Of a DNA stretch of 64,000 nucleotides, positions 25,997-35,449 are shown in pieces. The notes beneath the pieces are model-generated. The model had not been told where the DNA came from and did not search any database. It was given only the letters and a program-made list of their open reading frames with translations. A program made the position numbers and the translations under genes. Every line of letters starts with the position of its first letter. The first letter of the stretch is position 1. This DNA comes from Schaedlerella arabinosiphila (GTDB lineage: Bacteria; Bacillota; Clostridia; Lachnospirales; Lachnospiraceae), in the NCBI RefSeq assembly GCF_003885045.1, contig NZ_RHJS01000002.1, forward strand, positions 806,001 to 870,000, given 5' to 3'.

Positions 25997-26845
25997 ATGT
26001 TTATCGATATGCATGTACATCCGGCGTTTTATGAACCGATCAACGGGGACAGCCGAAAAGAGGACTTGCGGCATGACGCGCTGGACATCCATCTGAACGG
26101 AACGGCGCCGCTGGAGCATATTTTCAACCAGATGTCCTGCGCGGGACTGGACCGCCTGTGCCTGCTTCCACAGGACTACCGGAGGGAGCACGGGGAGCCG
26201 CTGGTCGCAAATGAAGAGATCAAAGCCCTGGTGGATCTTGCGCCGGACAAGTTTATTGGATTCGCCGGCGTGGACCCGCTTCACAAAGACGCGGAGGAAG
26301 ATCTGGAATATGCGTTTGAGGAGCTGGGGTTAAGAGGGCTGAAGCTCCATCCCTCAAGACAGCACTTTTATCCGTCGGATGAAAGGCTTGCAAAAATATA
26401 CGATATTTGCGAAGCATACAAAAAACCGATTGTCTTCCACAGCGGGCTGTCCTGGGAGCCGAATACATTATCCAAATATTCCAGGCCGGCGGAGTTTGAA
26501 GAACTGGCGGCGCTGAGGCCGGGGCTGAAAATCTGTCTGGCCCATTTCGGATGGCCCTGGGTGCAGGAGACGGCCATGCTGATGCTGAAATATCCGAACG
26601 TCTATGCAGACACCGGCATCCTGTATTTCGACAATGCCTGGGAATTTTACAAAAAGGTATTTACCCAGGACATTCCGGCTTCCTGGATTGACAGGAGCCT
26701 CCGGCATCAGGTGATGTTTGGAAGCAATAACCCCAGATTCGAGCAGATCCGTATGGCGGACGCGCTCACAAAGCTGGGCTTTCGCGAGAGCACGCTGGAG
26801 CTGGTAAAAGGCAAGAACGCGGTGGAATTTTTAGGCGGTCTGTAG
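25997..26845 (+). CDS. metal-dependent amidohydrolase (amidohydrolase_2 family)
   Basis: 282 residues, TIM-barrel hydrolase: MFIDMHVHPAF holds the HxH metal pair (His6, His8), GLKLHPSRQHF and VFHSGLSWEP give further metal ligands, and FGSNNPRFE near the end has the position of the usual GSDxP (Asp replaced by Asn). Not part of the known E. coli frl operon. Its spacing (14 bp from frlC) argues for a role in the same pathway, for instance decarboxylation or hydrolysis of an Amadori-derived acid or lactam. Confidence 0.78.
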   Translation: MFIDMHVHPAFYEPINGDSRKEDLRHDALDIHLNGTAPLEHIFNQMSCAGLDRLCLLPQDYRREHGEPLVANEEIKALVDLAPDKFIGFAGVDPLHKDAEEDLEYAFEELGLRGLKLHPSRQHFYPSDERLAKIYDICEAYKKPIVFHSGLSWEPNTLSKYSRPAEFEELAALRPGLKICLAHFGWPWVQETAMLMLKYPNVYADTGILYFDNAWEFYKKVFTQDIPASWIDRSLRHQVMFGSNNPRFEQIRMADALTKLGFRESTLELVKGKNAVEFLGGL

Positions 26846-26857
26846 GGAGGAAAAAGT

Positions 26858-27286
26858 ATGGTCGTTTTAAAATCGATTACCATCCTGACTGAAACATACA
26901 ATCAATTTATCCGTATAACGGAGAAGATTGAAGATGCAGTCAGAGAAAGCGGGATTCAAAACGGAATGGTCCATGTGATTTCAAAGCATACGACTACCGG
27001 GATCATGGTCAATGAATCCCTGGAATGTCTGGAGAGCGATATTGAGGATTTTCTGGGCCGTCTGGCGCCGGAGGAGGGGCACTACGCCCACGCGCGCATG
27101 CTTCGGGATTACGGGTCCACGGCAGGAAATCCGACGGGGCATCTGAAAGCCCATATAACGGGGAACCACTGCCATCTGATCATCCAGGACGGCGAGGTGG
27201 TCAAAGGCGGGGCCCAGGAGGTCTATTTCTGCGAGTTTGACGGTCCCGCGAAGAGAACCGTCCTGATCCAGGCGGCAGGAGAGTGA
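26858..27286 (+). CDS. YjbQ/UPF0047 family protein
   Basis: 142 residues with the conserved SKHTTTGIMVNESLE and the C-terminal GGAQEVYFCEFDGP of the YjbQ (secondary thiamine-phosphate synthase-like) family, which forms trimers and binds a phosphate-like ligand. In this operon it is an accessory gene, 12 bp behind the amidohydrolase; a side activity on sugar phosphates is a guess. Confidence 0.85.
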   Translation: MVVLKSITILTETYNQFIRITEKIEDAVRESGIQNGMVHVISKHTTTGIMVNESLECLESDIEDFLGRLAPEEGHYAHARMLRDYGSTAGNPTGHLKAHITGNHCHLIIQDGEVVKGGAQEVYFCEFDGPAKRTVLIQAAGE

Positions 27287-27291
27287 GCAGC

Positions 27292-27360
27292 ATGGGGAAC
27301 CATGATGTGATAAAAGACGGGGACGTCTTAAAACCATCCAAATATCAATCAAAGGAGTGA
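27292..27360 (+). CDS. possible 22-residue peptide or leftover gene end
   Basis: A short frame between yjbQ-like and permease genes, MGNHDVIKDGDVLKPSKYQS plus two residues, whose stop overlaps the permease's ribosome site. No convincing ribosome site of its own. It may only couple translation to the next gene. Confidence 0.2.
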   Translation: MGNHDVIKDGDVLKPSKYQSKE

Positions 27361-27365
27361 TGAGT

Positions 27366-28730
27366 ATGTCACAAGAAACACCTCAGGCTCAGAGTGTCGA
27401 GCTGAAACGGAAGCTGGGCCTAAGCGCCGTGATTGCTTTAGGGGTCGGGACCACGGTGGGTTCCGGAATCTTTTCGTCGCTGAGCGAAGTTGCGGCCGCG
27501 GCAGGCAGCAGCCTGTTCCTGGTTCTTGCATTTTTGATCGGAGGAATCCTCCAGGTGCCTGCCAACTTCTGCTATGCGGAGCTGGCCAGTGCCTTTCCGG
27601 AGGACGGAGGGCAGTATGTGTATTTTAAAGAGGCAGGTTCCAGGCCGCTGGCGTTCCTCTGCGGATGGATCAGCTTCTGGGCGACAGACCCGCCGTCCAT
27701 TTCCATTATGGCCCTGGCGATTGCGAATTATCTGGGATTCTTCATTCCGGTGCATGGTATTGTGCTGCGGCTGATCGCAACGGCATTTGTCCTGTTCTTC
27801 ATGATGATGCATCTGCGTTCCGTAGAAGGGGGAGGAAAATTCCAGGCCATTATTACGGCGCTGAAGATCATTCCGTTTATCCTGATCATCGGGATCGGAA
27901 TTTTCTTCATCAAGGGCGATCTGTTCATGTCCGCGGCGCCTTTGGCGGGAGCTGCGGCAACCGGCGGGTTTGCGGCCCTGATGGCAGGCGTATCTGCCAC
28001 CACATGGTCATTTGACGGCATGGCGGCGCCCTGCTACATGTCCGGGGAGATCAAAGACCCGGAGAAAAACCTTCCCAAAGGACTGATCCTGACAGCGGTT
28101 ACCGTACTCGGCCTGTATGTGGCTCTGACGGTGGTAGCTTCCGGCCTTTTGTCCGTGGATGAACTGGCCTCCTCGGAGGCGCCCATCGCCCTGCTGGCTT
28201 CGAAGATTCCTGGAATCGGAAATTATGCAGGTACCATCATTGCCGTGATGGCCGTGATTGTCGTAATCGGTTCGCTTTCAAGCTGTGTCATGTACCAGCC
28301 AAGAATTGAATACGCCATGGCAAAGGACGGGTTATTCTTCAAATCGTTTGCAAAAGTACATCCGCAGTATGAGACGCCGTATTTTTCCATCATCGTGCAG
28401 TGCGCGGTTGCGATCGTTCTGATTTTCGCCACGTCTCTGTCTGACCTGCTGGGATATTTTACCCTGGTGGGCCTGTTAAAGAACTTCATGACATTCGGCA
28501 CGATCATTGTGCTGCGCAACAAAGAAAATTATAAGCCTACCTATCATATGCCGTTCAGGCCGCTGATGGTAGCGGTGGCCATGATTGTAACAGGAACCCT
28601 GATCTGGTCTACCTTTATCTGGGCTCCGATGCAGGGGATTGCCTGTGCGGTGATCGCGGTTGCGACAGGGCTTCCGGTATACTATTTCTGGGAGAACAAA
28701 AACAAGAAGGAAAGACAGTTGGAAAATTAG
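27366..28730 (+). CDS. frlA: APC-family amino acid/fructoselysine permease
   Basis: 454 residues with twelve hydrophobic segments and the APC opening LSAVIALGVGTTVGSGIFSS, the unwound-helix motif of the family. Its place among kinase, epimerase and deglycase genes makes it the FrlA-type importer of Amadori compounds. The start is ATG 27366, 8 bp from AAAGGAG; ATG 27360 is too close to it. Confidence 0.82.
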   Translation: MSQETPQAQSVELKRKLGLSAVIALGVGTTVGSGIFSSLSEVAAAAGSSLFLVLAFLIGGILQVPANFCYAELASAFPEDGGQYVYFKEAGSRPLAFLCGWISFWATDPPSISIMALAIANYLGFFIPVHGIVLRLIATAFVLFFMMMHLRSVEGGGKFQAIITALKIIPFILIIGIGIFFIKGDLFMSAAPLAGAAATGGFAALMAGVSATTWSFDGMAAPCYMSGEIKDPEKNLPKGLILTAVTVLGLYVALTVVASGLLSVDELASSEAPIALLASKIPGIGNYAGTIIAVMAVIVVIGSLSSCVMYQPRIEYAMAKDGLFFKSFAKVHPQYETPYFSIIVQCAVAIVLIFATSLSDLLGYFTLVGLLKNFMTFGTIIVLRNKENYKPTYHMPFRPLMVAVAMIVTGTLIWSTFIWAPMQGIACAVIAVATGLPVYYFWENKNKKERQLEN

Positions 28731-28771
28731 TGTAAAGACGGATTTTGCGGTTGGCGGGGCGGATTCGAAAG

Positions 28772-28800
28772 TTGACTTTTTGGGGCGGATGTTCTAAGAT
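28772..28800 (+). promoter_or_regulatory. promoter of the second Amadori sub-operon
   Basis: TTGACT (28772-28777), 17-bp spacer, TAAGAT (28795-28800), about 50 bp before the GntR gene. Confidence 0.55.
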
Positions 28801-28851
28801 GAAAGAGACTGTATGAACAATCTGAAATGTGAAAATTGAGGAATATCTGCT

Positions 28852-29574
28852 ATGAAAATTGAGCGTCAGAAGCCCCGCGACGAGGCGATTGAGAAGATAG
28901 AAAATTATATGATCAGGAACAGGCTGCAGGCAGATGATAAGCTTCCTTCAGAGCGCGCAATGTGTGAAATGTGGGATTTTAATCGTTCGACGCTGCGCAG
29001 CGCCATAAAGCAATTGATATCGCAGGGAAAAATTTATAATAAAAACGGCTCCGGGACCTATGTGGCCCGGGAAAAGCTGGTCCGGAATCTGCAGGATGCC
29101 AGAGGGCTGCATCAGACAGCGGCGGATATGGGCAGAGAGATTACAAGCCAGGTGCTGGATCTGTCTGTCTGCGAGACATCCAAACACATCGGGCGCAAGA
29201 TGAAGCTGCCGCTGGGACATAAGCTGTGGCGTCTGGAACGTGTGCGGATGCTGGACGGGATTCCGGTGACTATGTCGGTGATCCATCTGGACGCCGGGCG
29301 TTTCCCGGATCTGGATCAGCACAATTTTGAAAGAGAATCCCTGTACGTGATTCTGAGAGAGCGTTACGGCGTGGAAGTAAAGAGCGGTTATGAAAATCTG
29401 AGTATTTCCAATTGCGACGAAAAAGAGGCCGGATATCTGCATGTGGAGGCGGGGACACCTGTCCTTTACCAGTCTGGGGTTACGTGCGACAATGAAGACA
29501 GGGTTTTTGAGTGTTTTAAGGAAATTACCCGTACAGAGTATGTGTGTCTTGCCAGCGAGCTTACCAGAAAATAG
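28852..29574 (+). CDS. GntR/HutC-type transcriptional regulator 1
   Basis: 240 residues: a winged helix at about 8-70 (LPSERAMCEMWDFNRSTLRSA) and a UTRA ligand-binding domain after it. HutC-type regulators bind small phosphorylated effectors; here fructoselysine 6-phosphate is the likely one. It opens the sub-operon GntR-FrlD-GntR-FrlB. The family's normal length and full domains suggest it is active. Confidence 0.85.
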   Translation: MKIERQKPRDEAIEKIENYMIRNRLQADDKLPSERAMCEMWDFNRSTLRSAIKQLISQGKIYNKNGSGTYVAREKLVRNLQDARGLHQTAADMGREITSQVLDLSVCETSKHIGRKMKLPLGHKLWRLERVRMLDGIPVTMSVIHLDAGRFPDLDQHNFERESLYVILRERYGVEVKSGYENLSISNCDEKEAGYLHVEAGTPVLYQSGVTCDNEDRVFECFKEITRTEYVCLASELTRK

Positions 29575-29630
29575 CCTGTTCCAGAACATTGTACCGCAAA
29601 CCGGTTTCAATGATTATGGAGGGATTCGGA

Positions 29631-30416
29631 ATGAAATTAGCTGCAGTTGGCGATAACTGTATGGATGTTTATGAAAATATAGGAAAGGCTTATCCGGGGG
29701 GAAACCCGGTCAATGTGGCGGTGTACTTCCTGCGCCTGGGAGGGGAAGCCTCTTATACAGGCGTTGTAGGGACAGACCAGTACGGCAGTCTGATGAAAGA
29801 AAAAATCGGGGAAAAAGGCGTGGATGTCTCACATATCCGGTTTGAGGAAGGCAGCACGGCCATCACACATGTGGACCTGATAGACGGGGAGCGTGTGTTC
29901 GGAGATTACGAGGAAGGGGTTCTCGCGGAGTTTAAGCTGACAAAGGAAGAGATTGACTTTTTGTGCAGCCATGATCTGGTTGTGACGGGCCTGTGGGGCA
30001 ATATCCATGCCGACCTGGCAGAGATCCACAGCCGGGGTGTAAAAACCGCGTTTGACGCGGCAACCCGTCCGGACGACGAGGCGGCCCGGATTGCGATTCC
30101 GTCCGTGGATTACCTGTTTTTCGCGGCGGACGACGGGGATACGCCTGAGCTTCGGGCGCAGATGAAAGAGATCTTTGACCGGGGGCCGAAGCTTGTGATC
30201 ACGACCCTGGGAGAGAAGGGCAGCATTGTATATGACGGGAAGGCGTATACCACGTTCGGTATCATCCCCTGTCATGTTGTGGATACGATGGGGGCAGGCG
30301 ACAGCTATATCGCAGGCTTCTTAAAAGGAATCCTGGAAGAAAAATCAGTAGAAGAATGTATGAAGGCAGGCGCTTCCAATTCCAGCGTAACTTTGGAGTA
30401 TAACGGCGCCTGGTAA
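29631..30416 (+). CDS. frlD: PfkB-family fructosamine 6-kinase, copy 2
   Basis: 261 residues from ATG 29631 behind GGAGG; a longer upstream frame overlaps the GntR gene and is not needed. Opens MKLAAVGDNCMDVYENIG and ends with VVDTMGAGDSYIAGF, the PfkB signature. It is the same type as the kinase at 24244 but clearly diverged. The nearer neighbour of the deglycase gene, so the better candidate for the classical FrlD. Confidence 0.87.
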   Translation: MKLAAVGDNCMDVYENIGKAYPGGNPVNVAVYFLRLGGEASYTGVVGTDQYGSLMKEKIGEKGVDVSHIRFEEGSTAITHVDLIDGERVFGDYEEGVLAEFKLTKEEIDFLCSHDLVVTGLWGNIHADLAEIHSRGVKTAFDAATRPDDEAARIAIPSVDYLFFAADDGDTPELRAQMKEIFDRGPKLVITTLGEKGSIVYDGKAYTTFGIIPCHVVDTMGAGDSYIAGFLKGILEEKSVEECMKAGASNSSVTLEYNGAW

Positions 30417-30438
30417 GGTAAGAAAGGGGACGTTTGTT

Positions 30439-31167
30439 TTGGCGGAATCAACAGGAGTAGATTATCTTGCACCGGTGTATATACAGCTTCGGGAGGTGGT
30501 GCGTTCCAAGATTGAGGACGGGGAGTACGCCCCGGGAACCGCGATACCTTCTGAAAATGCGCTTGCAGAGACCTACGGCATCAACCGGCTGACGGTGCGC
30601 AGCGCCATCGACGCGCTGGTGAACGAAGGGCTGCTAAAGCGGGTGAAGGGAAAAGGCGTTTATGTGATGGCAAAATATGAACGCGACCTGGAAGTGCTCG
30701 GCGGTTTTTCCCAGACGATGAAAGACCGGCATGTCCGTTCCTGTAAAAAGATTTTGCTCAGAGGCCAGAGGAAGGCCGGAGAAAAGTATGCGTCCATTTT
30801 GAAGATCCATGAGGAGGATCTGATATATTATATTAAGCGTCTGGACTATGCGGACGATGAGCCCATTGCGATCCAGGAGATATTTATTCCATATAATCTG
30901 GTGCCCAACGTGGAAAATATTGACATTTCCGTGTTCAGCATGTTCGAGATCTACAAGTTTTATGGAATCAATCCTGCCAGGGCGTGGCAGGTGCTTGATC
31001 TGGCCCAGCTTACCCAGTCAGACGCAAGGATGATCAATATTAACAAAGAGCAGACCGTATTTTTATTCTCGTGTACGACTTACGATGACAAGGATAGGGT
31101 CATAGAATATTCAAGATCTTATACGAGAGGAGATAAGTGCAATTTTACGGTCCATTTCCATAAATAG
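30439..31167 (+). CDS. GntR/HutC-type transcriptional regulator 2
   Basis: 242 residues from TTG 30439 behind AAAGGGGA. Winged helix at about 14-80 (IPSENALAETYGINRLTVRSA), UTRA domain beyond. Different enough from the first regulator to bind another effector or operator. Probably the FrlR counterpart for the deglycase gene 12 bp downstream. Confidence 0.85.
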   Translation: MAESTGVDYLAPVYIQLREVVRSKIEDGEYAPGTAIPSENALAETYGINRLTVRSAIDALVNEGLLKRVKGKGVYVMAKYERDLEVLGGFSQTMKDRHVRSCKKILLRGQRKAGEKYASILKIHEEDLIYYIKRLDYADDEPIAIQEIFIPYNLVPNVENIDISVFSMFEIYKFYGINPARAWQVLDLAQLTQSDARMININKEQTVFLFSCTTYDDKDRVIEYSRSYTRGDKCNFTVHFHK

Positions 31168-31179
31168 GAGGACATTGGT

Positions 31180-32193
31180 ATGTTGAAGTTTGATGAGCAG
31201 AAGCAGATAAACAGCGTAAACGGAGGCCTGGCCTTAAGAGGAGAGATTGAGAAGGTTGTGGATGAGATCCAGGAGAAAGGCTTCGACGGGATTTATTTTA
31301 TCGGAATCGGCGGAACCTGGGCGTCCAGCCTTCAGGCTGAAGTATATATGAGAGGCAGGAGCGCGCTTCCGGTCTACGTGGAAAACGCGGCTGAGTTCAT
31401 TACAACTGGAAATAAACGTTTTACAAAGGATTCCATCGTGATCTTCTCATCTGTAACAGGAAATACGGAAGAAATGGTCAAGGCGGTGGAAAAGGCAAAG
31501 GAAATCGGCGCGAAAGTCTTTGGGTTTGTGGATAAGGCGGAGGCAGAGATTGTGAAGCTCTGCGACTGGTGCATTTCTTACCCGGAGAACGAGCAGTTGA
31601 AGTTCTATATGACGGCAAACCGGCTGATGTACAACAACGGGGAATTTCCGGAATATGACCGTTATAACAAAGAGATGGAGGAGCATCTGGCAGAGGCCCT
31701 CGTGAATGTAGAGAAGAAGGCGGACGCATGGGCGGCGGAATACGCGAAAGAGGTTTACGCCTATGTAAAAGCAAATCCGGATATGCCCCATTATTTTGTG
31801 GGAAGCGGCAACCAGTGGGGAGCCACATATTCTTACGCGATGTGTTACTGGGAGGAGCAGCTTTGGATTCGGACCAAGTCGATTACCTGCGCGGAATTTT
31901 TCCACGGCATGCTGGAAGTGGTAGAAGCGGAGACTCCGGTGACGCTGTTCATGGGCGAGGATTCCCAGAGACCGCTTGCAGAGCGCGTGGCAGGGTTCCT
32001 GCCGAAGGTGTGCAAAAACTATGTAGTGATCGACAGCAAGGACTATGAGCTGGAAGGAATCAGCACAGAGTTCCGCGGTTCCCTGTCCCATCTGGTGATG
32101 CATGCGGTGAATAACCGGGTGGATGCCCATCTGGAAGATGAGTTTAAGCACCCCATGGTGATCCGCCGTTATTATCGTCAGTTTGAGTATTAA
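31180..32193 (+). CDS. frlB: fructoselysine-6-phosphate deglycase (double SIS domain)
   Basis: 337 residues with two SIS domains, at about 30-150 (YFIGIGGTWASSLQAEVYM, SSVTGNTEEMVKAVE) and 190-320 (YFVGSGNQWGATYSYAMCYW, CAEFFHGMLEVVE). FrlB cleaves fructoselysine 6-phosphate to lysine and glucose 6-phosphate. Length and the C-terminal end RRYYRQFEY fit that family. This is the defining enzyme of the locus. Confidence 0.88.
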   Translation: MLKFDEQKQINSVNGGLALRGEIEKVVDEIQEKGFDGIYFIGIGGTWASSLQAEVYMRGRSALPVYVENAAEFITTGNKRFTKDSIVIFSSVTGNTEEMVKAVEKAKEIGAKVFGFVDKAEAEIVKLCDWCISYPENEQLKFYMTANRLMYNNGEFPEYDRYNKEMEEHLAEALVNVEKKADAWAAEYAKEVYAYVKANPDMPHYFVGSGNQWGATYSYAMCYWEEQLWIRTKSITCAEFFHGMLEVVEAETPVTLFMGEDSQRPLAERVAGFLPKVCKNYVVIDSKDYELEGISTEFRGSLSHLVMHAVNNRVDAHLEDEFKHPMVIRRYYRQFEY

Positions 32194-32241
32194 AAAAGGA
32201 CAGCGCGGAATGTAGGAAACCGCATTTGAGGGGATGTTATT

Positions 32242-33660
32242 TTGAGCAGACAGGAAGAAAACCTACAATTGATCAGAGGGAAGGCATTGTCCTTCGGACA
32301 GCAGGTCCGGCTTGTGGTCTGCCTGAGTATCCCGGCAATTCTGGCGGAGATCAGTTCGATTGTGATGCAGTATATTGATGCGGCCATGGTGGGGAGCCTG
32401 GGAAAGAATGCCACGGCGTCCATCGGGCTGGTGACCAGCACTACGTGGTTTGTAGGGGGCCTGTGCATCAGTGCGGCGATGGGATTTTCGGTACAGGCTG
32501 CCCAGTATATCGGGGCAAAAGAAGAGGAGGCTGCCAGGGACGTGCTTCGGCAGTCTCTTCTTGTCTGCGGGGCGTTTGCCCTGCTGGTGTGTTTTGCCTG
32601 CATCTCGGTCAGCGGGATTCTTCCGCGCTGGCTCGGAGGGGCGCCGGAGGTATGTGAAGAGGCGTCCCGTTATTTTTTCATCTATGCCTGCGCGCTTCCG
32701 GCGGTTCAGTTCCGCCAGCTTGGAGGAAGTATGCTGCAGTGCAGCGGTGATATGAAAACACCCAGCATCCTGAACGGGACCATGTGCGTTCTGGATGTCC
32801 TGTTTAATTTTTTCCTGATCTTTCCCACCAGGACGGTGGAGATCGGCAGCGGCCATTGGGTCGTATACGGGGCCGGGCTTGGAGTGGCAGGGGCGGCTCT
32901 GGGAACGGCCCTCTCGGAAGTGGTGACCGCCCTGGCGCTGCTGTATATGCTCTGTTTTCGTTCCAAGGTGATGCAGGTCACAGGGAAAGGGGGATGGGGC
33001 GTGAGCGGAATATACCTGAAAAAGGCAGTCCGCATTTCCCTTCCCATGGCCTTTGAACACGGGGTACTCAGCGGGGCGCAGATTATTTCCACGAAAATTG
33101 TGTCCCCGCTGGGGACGGTGTCGGTGGCGGCCAATTCGCTTGCGGTGACGGCGGAAAGCCTTTGCTATATGCCCGGATACGGCATTGCCGCGGCGGCGAC
33201 CACCCTGGTGGGGCAGAGCGTGGGCGCCAGGAGAAGGGAGCAGGCCCGCGGCTTTGCGCGCCTGTCGGTGCTGCTGGGAGCGGTGCTGATGACCATGACC
33301 GCCTTTTTGATGTTCTTTTTTGCGCCGGGGATGTTTGCGATGCTGACCCCGGACAGGGCGGTCCGGGATTTGGGGGTCCGTGTGCTGCGGATTGAAGCTT
33401 TTGCGGAACCGCTTTATGCCTGTTCCATCGTGGCTGCCGGCGCCTTAAGGGGGGCCGGGGATACGCTGGTGCCCAGTGTGATGAATCTGATGAGTATGTG
33501 GGGAATCCGAATCACCATGGCGGTTTTTCTCGCGCCGCGCATTGGATTGACCGGGGTCTGGATTGCGATGTGCGTGGAATTGTGCATACGGGGAAGCCTG
33601 TTTCTGGTCCGGCTGTTTCGGGAGAAATGGCTGGCGGCTGCAGACAGGGAGGAAGATTAG
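32242..33660 (+). CDS. MATE-family efflux transporter
   Basis: 472 residues with twelve hydrophobic segments in two halves (first half MQYIDAAMVGSLGKNATASIG; second half GYGIAAAATTLVGQSVGA, the classic MatE opening of the later repeat). It uses Na+ or H+ to export drugs or metabolites. Starts at TTG 32242 behind GAGGGGA. Its position 48 bp after frlB may mean read-through from the Amadori operon. Confidence 0.88.
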   Translation: MSRQEENLQLIRGKALSFGQQVRLVVCLSIPAILAEISSIVMQYIDAAMVGSLGKNATASIGLVTSTTWFVGGLCISAAMGFSVQAAQYIGAKEEEAARDVLRQSLLVCGAFALLVCFACISVSGILPRWLGGAPEVCEEASRYFFIYACALPAVQFRQLGGSMLQCSGDMKTPSILNGTMCVLDVLFNFFLIFPTRTVEIGSGHWVVYGAGLGVAGAALGTALSEVVTALALLYMLCFRSKVMQVTGKGGWGVSGIYLKKAVRISLPMAFEHGVLSGAQIISTKIVSPLGTVSVAANSLAVTAESLCYMPGYGIAAAATTLVGQSVGARRREQARGFARLSVLLGAVLMTMTAFLMFFFAPGMFAMLTPDRAVRDLGVRVLRIEAFAEPLYACSIVAAGALRGAGDTLVPSVMNLMSMWGIRITMAVFLAPRIGLTGVWIAMCVELCIRGSLFLVRLFREKWLAAADREED

Positions 33661-33708
33661 ACATTCAGAAAGCTGCCGGTGGCAGGTTTACTGTACAGGA
33701 TGATACCA

Positions 33709-33746
33709 AAAATCCCGGAGCGGGTGTTGGCCGGCTCCGGGATTTT
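33709..33746. terminator. bidirectional rho-independent terminator
   Basis: A perfect 13-bp stem with A's before and T's after (33709-33721 AAAATCCCGGAGC, 33734-33746 GCTCCGGGATTTT), between the convergent MATE and GPH genes. Confidence 0.85.
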
Positions 33747-33765
33747 CGTATATAATCTTCAGTTT

Positions 33766-35157
33766 TTATTGATCCCATGCATGCTTTCCGGCATCCAGAT
33801 CCGCGCGGATTTCCGATACCCTCTTTGCATCCAGCTTGTAGAAGAGCATCGGGATCAGGGAAACGACGCCGATCACGAAGGGAAGCAGGTTCACAACCGC
33901 ATTGATTCCCTGTCTTGTGGCCTCTGTCTGATCCGCATTGGGAACATATCCCACTGCCGCCAGTAAAAGCACGCCTACGGAGCCGCAGAGTGCGGTAGCC
34001 AGCTTCACGCCGAAGCTCAGCATGGAAGCCGCAACGCCTTCCTGCCTTCTGCCCAGCTTCCAGTCGCCGTACTCGATGGAGTCCGCAACCAGGCCGTAGC
34101 ATACGGAAGCAGCCGAATTACAGAGCCCGCATACAAAGGATACCACGAGAAGGAAGGGAATCCCTGCGTTGGGGAACAGGAACATGACCAGGAAACCAAC
34201 GTTCATCAGCATCTGAAGAAAGATCAGATAGCCTTTTTTGCCCAGCTTTTTCGTACCGATCGGAAGGAAGAGCGTGCCGATCAACTGGGCCACGGTCATG
34301 ACCGTGAAAAATGTGGCGATGTGCATGAAATCACCGACAACATAGATGATATAATATGTAAGAAGTCCCATACGGCCGGATACACAGATGGTTCCAAGTA
34401 CCGTCGCCAGGACAACCATCAGAAGCTGGTCGTTTTTCATGATTTCCCGGATTGCGCCGACAAATCCAAGCTTCTCGGAATGTTCCGTGGGCTTATGAAG
34501 CTGGTCGGTGTATTTCTCCTTACAGATCACTGCCGTAGCCCAGAATGCCGGAATCATCAGTATGGAAAGCACAATCGCGAAACGGAAGTACCCTTGTGCG
34601 TCTGCCACCTCTGCCCCTGGCTTTGAGAGGGCCAGCAAAGTGGGAGCCGCCACCATGGAAAGGATGATGCCGATTACAGAAGAACCGATGCCGCGGGCTG
34701 TCGCCAGGTTCATACGCACCTGAGAATCAATCGCGATTACATTCTGCAGCGCCTGATAGGCAATGGAAGCAGCCGTATAGGCCATGCCGGTGCCGATGTA
34801 GCAGATCAGGCAGGCAACCGCTTTTGCCGTGCCGGTTATGGGCCAGACGGTAAAGGTCAGAATGTTGAAAATTGCCAGCACCGGCGGCGCAAAATACAGG
34901 TATGGACGGAAACGTCCCCATTTCGTATTGGTGCGGTCCGCGATGGAGCCCATCATCGGATCGTTGATTGCGTCCCATACACGCGCGATCAGCATGATCA
35001 GAGATATGGCAGACGCGGTCAGACCGACGATGTCTGTATAAAACAATGTCAGATAGTTGTTGACCATGTACCAGGACATCTGACAGCCAACCTCCCCCAG
35101 GCTGTAGCCAAATGCAAGCTTTGGACTTGTTTTTTCTCTTGCCTCTTGAGTGTTCAT
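33766..35157 (-). CDS. GPH-family sugar:cation symporter (MFS)
   Basis: 463 residues, twelve hydrophobic segments, from ATG 35157 behind GGAGG. KLAFGYSLGEVGCQMSW and VWDAINDPMMGSIADRTNTKWGRFRPY (in part) are the hallmarks of glycoside-pentoside-hexuronide symporters (MelB/XynB type). No glycosidase gene is left next to it; a broken AraC-type regulator lies just upstream, so the locus has probably lost its partners. Confidence 0.87.
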   Translation of the reverse strand: MNTQEAREKTSPKLAFGYSLGEVGCQMSWYMVNNYLTLFYTDIVGLTASAISLIMLIARVWDAINDPMMGSIADRTNTKWGRFRPYLYFAPPVLAIFNILTFTVWPITGTAKAVACLICYIGTGMAYTAASIAYQALQNVIAIDSQVRMNLATARGIGSSVIGIILSMVAAPTLLALSKPGAEVADAQGYFRFAIVLSILMIPAFWATAVICKEKYTDQLHKPTEHSEKLGFVGAIREIMKNDQLLMVVLATVLGTICVSGRMGLLTYYIIYVVGDFMHIATFFTVMTVAQLIGTLFLPIGTKKLGKKGYLIFLQMLMNVGFLVMFLFPNAGIPFLLVVSFVCGLCNSAASVCYGLVADSIEYGDWKLGRRQEGVAASMLSFGVKLATALCGSVGVLLLAAVGYVPNADQTEATRQGINAVVNLLPFVIGVVSLIPMLFYKLDAKRVSEIRADLDAGKHAWDQ

Positions 35158-35339
35158 AACTTCCTCCTTTAGATATGTTTTATGATATCCGTATCTTATC
35201 ACGTAGGAGTTTCCCGGTACTGTGCTTCTTTGTTCAAAATACCCCCAGATTTTTGTCTTTTTTTGGCATACTGCCGAATGAACCGCTGTATGGATAATTT
35301 TCAGGTTCTTATTTTTATCCTTTTTTGTCTGTCAAAACA

Positions 35340-35435
35340 TTATGTGGAAATCCTCCCGATAAATTCCTTCGGGGGAACGCCGTACATTTTTTTAAACCGT
35401 TTGCTGAAATAAAACACATCTGTAATGTCTTTTAC
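35340..35435 (-). pseudogene. C-terminal tail of an AraC-type regulator
   Basis: Read on the minus strand, VKDITDVFYFSKRFKKMYG followed by VPPKEFIGRIST and stop is the second helix-turn-helix of an AraC protein. The frame is cut at about 35435, where IS4-type transposase sequence begins on the other strand. It presumably once regulated the GPH symporter gene 180 bp further on. Confidence 0.75.
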
Positions 35436-35449
35436 GAACTTTCGTATAA

